Shown here: piece after piece, positions 18,021 to 26,784 of the stretch
Position numbering within the stretch: position 1 is the first letter of the stretch
Layout of the letters: each line of letters opens with the position of its first letter
Origin: Sphingomonadales bacterium UBA6174
GTDB taxonomy: Bacteria; Pseudomonadota; Alphaproteobacteria; Sphingomonadales; Sphingomonadaceae
DNA: 63,884 nucleotides
Direction of reading: 5' to 3'
Assembly: GCA_002422945.1 (NCBI GenBank)
Contig: DITW01000091.1
Coordinates: 1 to 63,884 of the forward strand
Notes under the pieces: generated by a model
Seen by the model: only the letters and a program-made list of their open reading frames with translations
Told to the model about the DNA's origin: nothing
Databases searched by the model: none
Program-made: the position numbers and the translations under genes

Positions 18021-18900
18021 TCTGGTCCTGCAATGCCTGCACCCGGTGGCGCAGCCATTGGGCCACGGCACGCACACGCGACAGATTGGCAAGGTCGCTA
18101 TGCGTCACCAGCCAGAAATCGCGGGTCAGTTCGACATGGTCGGGCAGGATGCGGACCAGCCCCGGATCGCGATCGCCGATGAAATCGGGCAGCACGCCAA
18201 TCCCTGCGCCATGGCTGATCATCTGGTGCTGGACGTTGATGCTCGTACTGCGCAGTACCGCCTCCAGCCCGGTCAGCACTTCGCCGAGATAATCCAGTTC
18301 CGGCGCATAGATCAGTTCGGGAATATAGCCGACCAGCACATGGCGGCGCAGATCGGCAGGACGTCGCGGCGTGCCTTGCGATGCGAGATAGGCCTCTGAC
18401 GCATAAAGATGCAGGCGATAGTCGCCCAGCAGTTGTACCACCAGCCGCCCACGTTGGGGTCGGGCCAGCATCACCGCCATGTCCGCCTCGCGTTTGGACG
18501 GGTTGAGAAAGCCGGATGCCGTGATGAGGTCGAGCCGGATGCGCGGATTGGATTGATGGAATTCGCGCATTGCCGGGGCCAGCACCCATGTCCCGAACCC
18601 TTCCGCCACCGACAGGCGGACCTGCCCGGCAAGGCTTTGGGATTCGCCCGTGACCTGCGCCACGGCGGACAAGGCCGCGCTTTCAACCGCCTCGGCATGG
18701 CGGAACAATGCATGGCCGGATTCTGTCAGCCGCCGCGTGCCGCCTACCTGCTCAAACAGATTAGCCCCCAGCGACTCGCCCAGACGGGTCAATCGCCGTC
18801 CGACAGTGGTCGCGTCCAGCTCCAATTGGCGGGCAGCATCGGCCAATGTGCGCGACCGCGCTACGCCAAGAAAAATGCGTAAATCGTCCCAATCGAACAT
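18007..18900 (-). CDS. LysR-family transcriptional regulator
   Basis: 297 residues. The winged-helix domain is at the N-terminus (FDWDDLRIFLGVARSRTLADAARQLELDATTVGRRLTRLGESLG), followed by the periplasmic-binding-like effector domain. The helix sequence and VGRRL are of the type often seen beside metabolic genes in Sphingomonads. It is transcribed away from the valine-catabolism genes, 255 bases from the acylating aldehyde dehydrogenase, so it is a plausible regulator of that region; this is inference from position. An inverted repeat sits just before its start. Confidence 0.9.
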   Translation of the reverse strand: MFDWDDLRIFLGVARSRTLADAARQLELDATTVGRRLTRLGESLGANLFEQVGGTRRLTESGHALFRHAEAVESAALSAVAQVTGESQSLAGQVRLSVAEGFGTWVLAPAMREFHQSNPRIRLDLITASGFLNPSKREADMAVMLARPQRGRLVVQLLGDYRLHLYASEAYLASQGTPRRPADLRRHVLVGYIPELIYAPELDYLGEVLTGLEAVLRSTSINVQHQMISHGAGIGVLPDFIGDRDPGLVRILPDHVELTRDFWLVTHSDLANLSRVRAVAQWLRHRVQALQDQIKTG

Positions 18901-18914
18901 CCTGCCTCCTCATG

Positions 18915-18928
18915 CTGCAATTTTGCAG
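18915..18928. promoter_or_regulatory. Perfect dyad CTGCAA-TT-TTGCAG before the LysR gene
   Basis: The sequence CTGCAATTTTGCAG has two perfect 6-bp arms and begins 14 bases before the LysR start codon. It fits a short operator for autoregulation and may control the divergent dehydrogenase gene too. Confidence 0.45.
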
Positions 18929-19155
18929 TCTATCGATGCGGAGATGCACTCTTGCGGGCGTTTTCACAATAGGCCATAGGGCGCCGTCACCGAGGCGTCG
19001 ATTCTGGCGTCTCATTTGTTGCATGCCCAAGTGCCGAGCGCCGAACTTCGCCGCATTGCCGTGGCGATACCTTCTGGAAGCGGCTAGAAAGCATGTGAAA
19101 CGAGTCGTCAGGCCGCAGCAAGCGGCAGGGCGCAGCATCAGGAGCGGATTTCATC

Positions 19156-20586
19156 ATGGCACAGCCAGCTTCCATCCCATCAGCAGACGAACGTCCCGAT
19201 TACGCTGAAATCGCCGCCTTGGTTGCGCGCTCACGCGCTGCACAGGAAAAGATCGCCAATTATACACAGGCTCAGGTCGATGAACTGATCCGTGGCATGG
19301 TCTGGGCCGTGGCCAAGGAAGATGTCGCCGAAATGATCGCCCAGCACACGGTCGATGAAAGCCAGCTCGGCAATTACGACGGCAAATATCTCAAGATTTT
19401 CCGCAAGACCCGTGCGGCCCTGCTCGACATCATCAACGACAAGTCGGTCGGCGTGATCGAAGAAGATGCCGAACGTAACATCATCAAGATCGCCAAGCCG
19501 GTCGGCGTGATCGGCGCGTTGTCGCCTTCGACAAACCCGGAAGCAACCCCGGTGATCAAGGGCATTTCGGCGGTGAAGGGTCGTAACTCGATCATCATCG
19601 CGCCGCACCCGCGCTGCAAGCTGACCAACAAGCTGATCTGCGACCTGATGCGCGAAGCACTGGTCAAGCTCGGCGCGCCTGCCGATCTCGTGATCAGCAT
19701 CGACAGCCCGTCGGTGGAAAAGACCAACGAACTGATGCGCCAGTGCGACCGCGTGCTCGCCACCGGCGGCAGCGCGATGGTGACCGCTGCGTATTCGTCG
19801 GGCACCCCGGCGCTTGGCGTCGGCGTCGGCAATGCCGTCATCACCGTTGACGATACCGCCGACCTTGACGATGCGGCTGAAAAGATCCGCATCTCCAAGA
19901 CCCTCGATCTCGCGGCAAGCTGCTCTTCGGACAACAGCGTCGTCCTGTTCGATGCGATCTATGATGAGATGCTGGCCAAGCTCGAACATCAAGGCGGCTA
20001 TGTCGTCACCCCGGAAGAAAAGGTGTTGTTGCAGAACACCATCTGGGTCGATGGCCATCTCAACACCGCGATTGTCGCCCAGCCGCCGGAAAAGATCGCT
20101 GGCATGGCCGGCATCGGCCTGCCGGAAGGCAAGCGCTTCTTCATCGTGCCGGAAACCGGCTTTGGCCCGGAATATCCGTTCTCGGGTGAAAAGCTGTCGG
20201 TCGTGATGGCGCTCTATCGCGTCAAGGACATCGATGAGGCGATTGCGCTCACCAACAACATCCAGTCCTATCAGGGCCAGGGCCATAGCTGCGGTATCTA
20301 TTCCAACTCGGATGACAATATCCTGAAGCTGGCCAAGGCGACCAAGACCTCGCGTGTCATGGTCAACCAGCCGCAGGCACCGTCCAACTCGGGCAATTTG
20401 TGGAATGGCATGCGCCAGACCTTCTCGCTCGGTTGCGGCAGCTGGGGCGGCAATGGTACCAACAACAACATCACATGGCGCGATCTGATCAACGAAACCT
20501 GGGTTTCCAAGCCGCTGGCCGTCGCCAAGACGATCCCGAGCGACGAAGAACTGTTCGGGGACGTGATCGCCAAGCTGGCCAAGTGA
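19156..20586 (+). CDS. CoA-acylating aldehyde dehydrogenase (EutE/SauS-like)
   Basis: 476 residues of the aldehyde dehydrogenase superfamily, the CoA-acylating branch that includes EutE, the AdhE N-terminal domain and sulfoacetaldehyde dehydrogenase SauS. Marks are KPVGVIGALSPSTNPEATP, the catalytic Cys256 in DLAASCSSDNSVV, TGFGPEYPFSGEKLSVV and a C-terminal GCGSWGGNGTNNNITWRDL. It oxidises an aldehyde to an acyl-CoA with NAD(P) and CoA. The next genes degrade valine, where methylmalonate semialdehyde needs exactly such a reaction, but classical MmsA has a different sequence. A GGAG lies 11 bases before the ATG. A terminator follows, so it may be transcribed separately from the genes after it. 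Confidence 0.85.
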   Translation: MAQPASIPSADERPDYAEIAALVARSRAAQEKIANYTQAQVDELIRGMVWAVAKEDVAEMIAQHTVDESQLGNYDGKYLKIFRKTRAALLDIINDKSVGVIEEDAERNIIKIAKPVGVIGALSPSTNPEATPVIKGISAVKGRNSIIIAPHPRCKLTNKLICDLMREALVKLGAPADLVISIDSPSVEKTNELMRQCDRVLATGGSAMVTAAYSSGTPALGVGVGNAVITVDDTADLDDAAEKIRISKTLDLAASCSSDNSVVLFDAIYDEMLAKLEHQGGYVVTPEEKVLLQNTIWVDGHLNTAIVAQPPEKIAGMAGIGLPEGKRFFIVPETGFGPEYPFSGEKLSVVMALYRVKDIDEAIALTNNIQSYQGQGHSCGIYSNSDDNILKLAKATKTSRVMVNQPQAPSNSGNLWNGMRQTFSLGCGSWGGNGTNNNITWRDLINETWVSKPLAVAKTIPSDEELFGDVIAKLAK

Positions 20587-20623
20587 GCGCCTTGAACTTG
20601 ACGATCCATAGCTAATGCTCACA

Positions 20624-20658
20624 AACGCCCGTGACGGCTCGTCCGTTGCGGGCGTTTT
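20624..20658 (+). terminator. Rho-independent terminator after the acylating dehydrogenase
   Basis: AACGCCCG pairs with CGGGCGTT, with further pairing inside (GACGG with CCGTT), and the stem runs into TTTTT. This is the clearest intrinsic terminator in the window and separates the dehydrogenase from the acyl-CoA dehydrogenase operon. Confidence 0.85.
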
Positions 20659-20740
20659 TGTGCGCAACACATGCGGTAGCAATGCATGATGCCGCAAGTT
20701 TGATGCCCAAATATATGACGCCAAGCGTCCAAAGGGGGGA

Positions 20741-21886
20741 ATGATGACCAGCCAGTATGATCTGACCGAAGATCAGCTTGCCATTCAGGATATGGCACAA
20801 AAATTCACGGCCGACGCGATCACGCCATTTGCCGCGAAATGGGATGAAGAACATCATTTCCCGCGCGATGTGATCAAATCCGCGGCTGATCTCGGCTTTG
20901 GCGGGATTTATGTGTCGGAAAATTCGGGTGGGATCGGCCTTGGCCGTCTCGAATCGGCGATCATCATGGAAGCCATGGCCTATGGCTGCCCATCGACATC
21001 GGCGTTCATCTCGATCCACAACATGGCCACTTGGATGATCGACTGCTATGGCGATCAGGCGCTCAAGGATAAATATCTCCCCGGCCTCATCGCGATGGAG
21101 CAGATTGCGTCCTATTGCCTGACCGAGGCGGGCGCAGGGTCGGACGCGGCATCGCTCAAGACCAAGGCCGTCAAGGATGGCGATGATTATCTCATCACCG
21201 GGTCGAAACAGTTCATCTCCGGCGGTGGCGAAAACGAAGTCTATGTGACGATGTGCCGCACCAGTGAAGATGGTGCCAAGGGCATCACCTGCTTCGTCAT
21301 CGACAAAGACATGCCGGGCGTCAGCTTTGGCGCGCAGGAGAAGAAGCTCGGCTGGCATTCGCAGCCGACCGCGCAGGTCAATTTCGATAATGTCCGCGTC
21401 CCGGCATCGAACATGGTCGGTTCATTGGGTGAAGGCTTCAAGATCGCCATGGCCGGTCTTGATGGCGGTCGCCTCAACATCGGCGCATGCTCGCTTGGCG
21501 GTGCGCAGCGCTGCCTTGACGAGGCGATCAAATATACCAAGGACCGTCGCCAGTTCGGCAAGGCGATTGCCGATTTCCAGAACACCCAGTTCACGCTGGC
21601 CGATATGGAAACCGATCTCCAGTCCGCGCGGTTGATGCTCTATGCGGCCGCAGTGAAGGTCACCAACGGCGCGCCGGACAAAACCCGCTTTGCCGCAATG
21701 GCCAAGCGCCTTGCAACCGACCATGGCATGACCATCGTCGATCGCGCGCTCCAGTTGCATGGCGGCTATGGCTATTTGCAGGATTATCCGATTGAACGCT
21801 TCTTCCGCGACCTGCGCGTCCACCGCATCCTTGAAGGCACTAACGAAGTGATGCGGATGATTATTGGCCGGGAGCTGGTAAAATAA
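20741..21886 (+). CDS. Isobutyryl-CoA dehydrogenase (acyl-CoA dehydrogenase family)
   Basis: 381 residues. The family signatures are present: CLTEAGAGSDAASLKTKA for FAD/substrate binding, KDRRQFGKAIADFQ, and the catalytic glutamate in RILEGTNEVMRMIIGREL. Resemblance to ACAD8-type enzymes and the following genes point to isobutyryl-CoA dehydrogenase of valine breakdown, making methacrylyl-CoA and passing electrons to ETF. AAGGGGGGA lies just upstream of the ATG pair at 20741/20744. Its TAA overlaps the next ATG by one base, and the operon continues through mmsB. Confidence 0.9.
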   Translation: MMTSQYDLTEDQLAIQDMAQKFTADAITPFAAKWDEEHHFPRDVIKSAADLGFGGIYVSENSGGIGLGRLESAIIMEAMAYGCPSTSAFISIHNMATWMIDCYGDQALKDKYLPGLIAMEQIASYCLTEAGAGSDAASLKTKAVKDGDDYLITGSKQFISGGGENEVYVTMCRTSEDGAKGITCFVIDKDMPGVSFGAQEKKLGWHSQPTAQVNFDNVRVPASNMVGSLGEGFKIAMAGLDGGRLNIGACSLGGAQRCLDEAIKYTKDRRQFGKAIADFQNTQFTLADMETDLQSARLMLYAAAVKVTNGAPDKTRFAAMAKRLATDHGMTIVDRALQLHGGYGYLQDYPIERFFRDLRVHRILEGTNEVMRMIIGRELVK

Positions 21887-22929
21887 TGACCGACGAACTC
21901 ATCATCAGCGTCACGGGCAAGGCGGGGCATATCAGCCTCAACCGCCCAAAGGCGATCCACGCGCTGACATTGCCGATGGTGCATGGCATGGTCGAAGTGC
22001 TGACCAATTGGGCCAATGATCCGGCCATCGGCGCGATCATCCTCGATCATGCGGAAGGCCGTGGCTTTTGCGCCGGGGGCGACATTCGGATTTTGTCCGA
22101 ATCCGCAGCCAAGGACGGGGTCGAGGGTCGTCGCTTTTTCCATGATGAATATCAGCTCAACAATCTGATGTTCACTTATGCCAAGCCGATCATCGCCTTT
22201 ATGGATGGCGTGACGATGGGCGGTGGCGTCGGTATTTCCCAGCCTGCGCGTTTCCGCGTCGTGACGGAAAACACCCGGTTCGCCATGCCGGAAACCGGTA
22301 TCGGCCTGTTCCCCGATGTCGGTGGCGGCTGGTATCTGTCGCACCTTGAAGGCCGGGTCGGCCAGTATCTCGGCCTGACCGGTGCGCGCATCGACGGGGC
22401 AGAATGCCTCGCCTTGGGCCTTGCCACTCATTATCTGCCTGCCGAAGCACTGGCCGAAGCCAAGGCGCGGATCGCCGATGATCCCGACCGGGCCGAAGGC
22501 ATTCTCGGTCAGCTTTCCGTCACCCCCCCGGAAGCGAAGATCACCGCCCTGATCGCCCAGATTAATCGCGCCTTTGCATCCGATCGCTATGAAGACATCA
22601 TCGCCGCATTGGAGGCCGATGGCTCGGATTGGGCGCTGAAGGAACTGGCCACGCTCAACACCAAATCACCCCAGACCTGCAAGGTCACGCTGCGTCAGCT
22701 GGCATTGGGTGGGCAATGCGCGACCTTTGCCGACAATATGGCGATCGAATATCGCATTGCGTCGCGCATGTTGATGCGCCCCGATTTCTCTGAAGGCGTG
22801 CGCGCGGTCATCGTCGACAAAGACAATGCCCCGAAATGGAATCCGGCCTCCCCGGCCGATGTCACCGAAGATCTTCTCGACGCGATTTTCGCGCCACTTC
22901 CTGCCAATGAAGAATGGAAAGCATTATGA
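21886..22929 (+). CDS. 3-hydroxyisobutyryl-CoA hydrolase (enoyl-CoA hydratase/isomerase fold)
   Basis: 347 residues, longer than an ordinary enoyl-CoA hydratase (about 260) and right for 3-hydroxyisobutyryl-CoA hydrolase. It has the crotonase core (GFCAGGDIRIL, MDGVTMGGGVGIS) with PETGIGLFPDVGGGWYLSHLEG typical of the hydrolase, then a helical extension. It releases 3-hydroxyisobutyrate from its CoA ester in valine catabolism. It overlaps its upstream neighbour by TAATG and its downstream neighbour by ATGA, so four genes are translationally linked. Confidence 0.9.
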   Translation: MTDELIISVTGKAGHISLNRPKAIHALTLPMVHGMVEVLTNWANDPAIGAIILDHAEGRGFCAGGDIRILSESAAKDGVEGRRFFHDEYQLNNLMFTYAKPIIAFMDGVTMGGGVGISQPARFRVVTENTRFAMPETGIGLFPDVGGGWYLSHLEGRVGQYLGLTGARIDGAECLALGLATHYLPAEALAEAKARIADDPDRAEGILGQLSVTPPEAKITALIAQINRAFASDRYEDIIAALEADGSDWALKELATLNTKSPQTCKVTLRQLALGGQCATFADNMAIEYRIASRMLMRPDFSEGVRAVIVDKDNAPKWNPASPADVTEDLLDAIFAPLPANEEWKAL

Positions 22930-23705
22930 CCGCCAGCTATGAAACCATCCTCGTTGAACAACGCGACGCCGTTACCCTTATCACGCTCAACCGCCCGCAG
23001 GCGCTGAACGCGCTGAATACGCAGGTGCTGGCCGATCTGATTGATGCCTTCGCCGCTTATGATGCCGATCCGAGCCAGCGCTGCCTCGTGCTGACCGGTT
23101 CGGAAAAGGCCTTTGCTGCCGGTGCCGACATCAAGGAAATGCAGCCCAAGGCCTTCTCGGCCATGTATGGCGAAAACTTCTTCGCAGGTTTTGAACGCGT
23201 CACCGGCACGCGCAAGCCATGGATCGCCGCAGTGGCCGGCTTTGCGCTCGGCGGCGGTTGCGAATTGGCGATGATGGCCGATTTCATCATCGCGGGTGAC
23301 AATGCCAAGTTCGGTCAGCCGGAAATCAAGCTCGGCGTCGCCCCCGGCATGGGCGGTTCGCAGCGCCTGACGCGTGCCGTCGGCAAATCGAAGTCGATGG
23401 AAATGTGCCTGACCGGTCGCATGATGGATGCAGCCGAAGCCGAACGCGCCAGCCTCGTGTCGCGCGTGGTGCCGGTGGCGGACCTGTTGGCAGAGGCGCT
23501 CAAGACCGCCGCCGCCATCGCCGCAATGCCGCCGCTTGCTGCCATCGCCAATAAGGAAATGGTCAACGCCGCATTTGAAACCGGCCTGAACATGGGCATT
23601 TTGTTCGAACGCCGTTTGTTCAACGGCCTGTGCGCCACCGACGACAAGGCCGAAGGCATGACCGCCTTTGTCGAAAAGCGCCCCGGCAACTGGACCGGCA
23701 AATAA
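22926..23705 (+). CDS. Enoyl-CoA hydratase
   Basis: 259 residues, standard crotonase length. FAAGADIKEM and ALGGGCELAMMADFIIA form the oxyanion hole, and GQPEIKLGVAPGMGGSQRLTRAVG carries the second catalytic glutamate region. In this operon it most likely hydrates methacrylyl-CoA to 3-hydroxyisobutyryl-CoA; a short-chain fatty-acid role is also possible. The ATG at 22926 overlaps the previous stop. Confidence 0.9.
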   Translation: MTASYETILVEQRDAVTLITLNRPQALNALNTQVLADLIDAFAAYDADPSQRCLVLTGSEKAFAAGADIKEMQPKAFSAMYGENFFAGFERVTGTRKPWIAAVAGFALGGGCELAMMADFIIAGDNAKFGQPEIKLGVAPGMGGSQRLTRAVGKSKSMEMCLTGRMMDAAEAERASLVSRVVPVADLLAEALKTAAAIAAMPPLAAIANKEMVNAAFETGLNMGILFERRLFNGLCATDDKAEGMTAFVEKRPGNWTGK

Positions 23706-23739
23706 GCCGCGCCGTTATCAGAAAATAAAAGGATCACCT

Positions 23740-24621
23740 ATGAGCACCATCGCATTTATCGGTCTTGGCAATATGGGCGGCGGCATGGCGGCCAACCTCG
23801 TCAAGGGCGGCCACATTGTTCACGCATTCGATCTCGCGGAAGCCGCACTCACCAAGGCGGCGGAAGCAGGCTGCAAGCCGTTCACCACGGTGAAGGAAGC
23901 GGTTGCGGGCGTCGATGCGGTGGTGTCGATGCTGCCCAATGGCAAGATCGTGCAAGCCGTGTATGAAAATGACGTGATCGGCCATGCCCCGGCGGGCGCA
24001 TTGCTGCTCGATTGCTCGACCATCGACGTTGCCACCGCGCGCGTCGTGGCAGCCGCGGCATCCGCCAAGGGCTATCCGATGGTCGATGCGCCGGTTTCGG
24101 GCGGCATCGCAGCGGCCAATGGCGGCACGCTGACCTTCATGGTCGGCGGCCCGGACGATGCGTTCAAGGCAGCCGAACCGATCCTCGCGAAAATGGGCAA
24201 AGCCGTGATCCACGCCGGTGCCGCAGGGGCAGGGCAGGCCGTCAAGATCTGCAACAACATGCTGTTGGGCGCATCGATGGTCGCGACCTGCGAAGCCTTT
24301 GCGCTGGCGGAAAAGCTCGGCCTCGATCTCCAGACCTTCTATGATATCTCCAGCGTATCGTCGGGCCAGAATTGGTCGATGACCAGCTATTGCCCGGTCC
24401 CGGGCGTTGGTCCGTCCTCGCCCGCCGATCGCGGCTATGAAGGCGGTTTCGCCTCGGCGTTGATGCTGAAGGACCTCAAGCTGGCGATGGAAGCGGCGCA
24501 AGGTGCCAATGCCGCCGTGCCGATGGGGGCCGCGGCTGAATCCTTCTACCAGATCCTCACCTCGGCGGGTGAAGGCGGCAAGGACTTTTCCTACATCATC
24601 AATATGCTGCGCGGTAAATAA
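23740..24621 (+). CDS. mmsB: 3-hydroxyisobutyrate dehydrogenase
   Basis: 293 residues. The Rossmann motif IAFIGLGNMGGGMAANLVKGG opens the protein, followed by DAPVSGGIAAANGGTLTFMVGG and the catalytic lysine region GAGQAVKICNNMLLG, all as in 3-hydroxyisobutyrate dehydrogenases. It oxidises 3-hydroxyisobutyrate to methylmalonate semialdehyde with NAD. The ATG at 23740 has AAAGGA ahead of it. It closes the valine operon; the next enzyme, a methylmalonate semialdehyde dehydrogenase, is not in the operon unless the acylating dehydrogenase at 19156 fills the role. Confidence 0.94.
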   Translation: MSTIAFIGLGNMGGGMAANLVKGGHIVHAFDLAEAALTKAAEAGCKPFTTVKEAVAGVDAVVSMLPNGKIVQAVYENDVIGHAPAGALLLDCSTIDVATARVVAAAASAKGYPMVDAPVSGGIAAANGGTLTFMVGGPDDAFKAAEPILAKMGKAVIHAGAAGAGQAVKICNNMLLGASMVATCEAFALAEKLGLDLQTFYDISSVSSGQNWSMTSYCPVPGVGPSSPADRGYEGGFASALMLKDLKLAMEAAQGANAAVPMGAAAESFYQILTSAGEGGKDFSYIINMLRGK

Positions 24622-24712
24622 GCGCATTTTGCCGATCTAAAAAACAGGCGGGGCTGTGCTATAAGGTGCAGCGCCGCCTGTTTCATATTCAAACGCTGAC
24701 AAGGAACGCAGC

Positions 24713-25024
24713 ATGAGCGATCAAGAAGAAGACTATGTCTATGACGAAGCCAGCGGCGAATGGATGTCCGCTTCGGAAGCCCGCGAACGCGCTGCGACTG
24801 CCGATACGGCGACCAATGTCGTCGATAGCAATGGCACGCCGTTACAAGATGGCGACAGCGTGACGTTGATCAAGGATTTGAAGGTCAAAGGCGCGGGCCA
24901 GACGCTCAAGCGCGGCCTGGTCGTCAAGAACATCCGCCTGACCGCCAACCCGGAAGAAGTCGATTGCCGCACCGATGGCATCAAGGGTCTGGTGCTGCGG
25001 ACTGAGTTTTTGAAGAAGCACTAA
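24713..25024 (+). CDS. PhnA-domain protein lacking the zinc-ribbon cysteines
   Basis: 103 residues. The C-terminal two thirds (DSNGTPLQDGDSVTLIKDLKVKG, GLVVKNIRLTANPEEVDCR, GIKGLVLRTEFLKKH) match the PhnA domain, formerly called alkylphosphonate uptake protein, whose role is unknown. In E. coli PhnA a four-cysteine zinc ribbon precedes it. Here the corresponding stretch (DYVYDEASGEWMSASEA) keeps the aromatic/acidic flavour but has no cysteine, so metal binding is lost. The protein is otherwise complete and followed by a hairpin with a short T-run. Confidence 0.8.
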   Translation: MSDQEEDYVYDEASGEWMSASEARERAATADTATNVVDSNGTPLQDGDSVTLIKDLKVKGAGQTLKRGLVVKNIRLTANPEEVDCRTDGIKGLVLRTEFLKKH

Positions 25025-25041
25025 GCTTTTTATATCTGCAT

Positions 25042-25077
25042 ACGGGGTCGGGCCATTTGGTGCGACCCCGTGGTTTT
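25042..25077 (+). terminator. Terminator after the PhnA-domain gene
   Basis: A perfect 9-bp stem (ACGGGGTCG with CGACCCCGT) with a 12-base loop is followed by GGTTTT, 18 bases after the stop codon. Confidence 0.65.
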
Positions 25078-25144
25078 GCTGCCTACGGCCTAAATCGTCC
25101 CCCTCCTTATCGCTCCCCCTTATCGTCATGTCCGCCCCTCCTAT

Positions 25145-25248
25145 CGTCATTCCCGCGAAGGCGGGAATCCAGACAGGGCGGACCAACAAGGGTTGCGCGC
25201 CCTTCAATCCGATGGAGTTTATGGATTCCCGCCTTCGCGGGAATGACG
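25145..25248. repeat. REP doublet: perfect 27-bp inverted pair (REPIN-like)
   Basis: Two copies of a 27-base sequence beginning CGTCATTCCCGCGAAGG lie in inverted orientation at 25145-25171 and 25222-25248, with 50 bases between. Each copy holds its own small palindrome (TTCCCGC / GCGGGAA). This is the form of a REPIN, two REP sequences in opposite orientation. A related single copy lies at 46833-46858. Such repeats are usually mobilised by a RAYT transposase; none is in this window. Confidence 0.85.
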
Positions 25249-25286
25249 AGGGGCGAGAGAAGGCCAAGGCATCATAAGCCCTTGGC

Positions 25287-26708
25287 CTATTTTGGCACCG
25301 CCCAGCCAAGACCAAGCGATTTCTGCAATCCGACATAGGCGGTCATCAATCCCGCCTCCATCACACGCACCCGTTGTTCGGCCACAAGCGCATTTGTCTC
25401 GGCGGCAATAGCCTCGATCCGGCTGATCGCGCCCGCCCGCGCCCGTTCATCAGCCAGCGCCGCTGTTGAACGCAGCAATTGATGCTGGCGACCGGCGCGG
25501 ATCAATTGCTGTCGCGCAAGCCCATAGCGCGTGATCGCCCCCGCCGCATCGTTCAACGCGCCCAAGACAGTCTCGCGATAGGCAGCTTCGGCTTCGCTCA
25601 TCTCGGCCTTGGCCCCATTGATCCGCGCCCGGCTGCGCCCGAAATCAAACAGGCTCCAGCGCAACAATGGCAATGCCGCACCGGACAGGCCATTGCGCAC
25701 CCCCGTGCCGCTCAAATCCAGCAATGAAAAACCCAATAGTCCGGTCAGGCTGACCTGCGGAAACCGTGCAGCCATCGCCTGCCCGACCACCGCATTGCTC
25801 GCCGCGAGTCGCCGCTCCGCCATCCGGATATCGGGCCGACGGCGCAGCAGCGACGCCGGATCGGCCACCGCTATATCCGCGGGCGGCAGCGGGACATTGC
25901 CAATATCCGTCAGTCGTGCATCCAGCCCGCCCGGTTCCAGCCCCAGCAGATAGGCCAGCCGGTCACGCGCCAATGCCACCGCAACGTGTGCGCCATCGGC
26001 CTCACCTTCCGCTGTCAGCAATGCACCCTCGCGTTCATCGACCGCTGCCTGATTGGCCGCGCCTGCCTGATACCGTTGCTGGACCAATGCCAGTCCATCC
26101 TGTTGCAACTGTACGCCGCGCACCGCCAATATCTGGCGTTGCTGCGCCGCACGCAGCGTTACATAAGCCTGCCCCACTTCCGCCGCGAGTTGCACCCGCG
26201 CATCGTCGCGCCCAGCCTCAGCCATATCCGCGCGCGCGCGTCCGGCTTCGACCCCGCGCGCCAATCGTCCGGCGAGATCGACCTCCCAACTCGCATCCAT
26301 GCCGCCAGCCGCAAAAGCAATATTCTGATTGATGGCGCCGTCCGCGCTCTCGATCCGGCCCATCGCCGCGCCCGCAATCATGCCGATATTGGGCATGCGG
26401 TCTGCCCGGCGCTCGGCCAGTAGCGCGCGCGCTTTGGCGATCCGGGCCTCGGCGATAGCGATAGACGGGCTATTGGCCAGCGCCTCGTCCACCAAACTCG
26501 ACAATGTCGCATCGCCGACCTGATCCCACCAGCGCTGGACTGGATCATGAGCAGCCATGTCCAGCATTTGCGCCTGTTCGAAATGGCCACGCGCCACCGA
26601 CACCGGGGCAACAGCGGCTGGCCCTTGATACGTCGGCCCCGCGACACAGGCTGTGGTCAACAGCGACGTCAGCAGCGCCATCAGGCGGAAATTGGCAATC
26701 CGGGTCAT
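25287..26708 (-). CDS. Efflux outer-membrane lipoprotein (NodT/OprM family)
   Basis: 473 residues. A lipoprotein signal ends at LLTSLLTTAC, where the cysteine would be lipidated. The rest is a typical TolC-like factor: two repeated halves with DPVQRWWDQVGDATLSSLVDEAL, QLAAEVGQAYVTLRAAQQR, RRRPDIRMAERRLAASNA and ALLRWSLFDFGRSRARI-type segments. It should form the exit duct of a tripartite pump. The start at 26708 (MTRIANF) puts the lipobox about 20 residues in. The HlyD-like partner lies just upstream; no inner-membrane transporter is adjacent. Confidence 0.9.
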   Translation of the reverse strand: MTRIANFRLMALLTSLLTTACVAGPTYQGPAAVAPVSVARGHFEQAQMLDMAAHDPVQRWWDQVGDATLSSLVDEALANSPSIAIAEARIAKARALLAERRADRMPNIGMIAGAAMGRIESADGAINQNIAFAAGGMDASWEVDLAGRLARGVEAGRARADMAEAGRDDARVQLAAEVGQAYVTLRAAQQRQILAVRGVQLQQDGLALVQQRYQAGAANQAAVDEREGALLTAEGEADGAHVAVALARDRLAYLLGLEPGGLDARLTDIGNVPLPPADIAVADPASLLRRRPDIRMAERRLAASNAVVGQAMAARFPQVSLTGLLGFSLLDLSGTGVRNGLSGAALPLLRWSLFDFGRSRARINGAKAEMSEAEAAYRETVLGALNDAAGAITRYGLARQQLIRAGRQHQLLRSTAALADERARAGAISRIEAIAAETNALVAEQRVRVMEAGLMTAYVGLQKSLGLGWAVPK

Positions 26709-26784
26709 GCGATGATCGGCCCTTCTGGCTGACGAAACGAGAATGAAATGCGACGGGTCGGCAACAAGCAACGCATCTCCGCGC

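Noticed and set aside
19231..20724. 497-codon open frame on the minus strand
   Set aside because: Antisense to the acylating aldehyde dehydrogenase, which carries all family motifs.
25145..25248. CRISPR-like repeat array
   Set aside because: Only two copies in opposite orientation with a single 50-base gap; this is a REP doublet, not a direct-repeat array.
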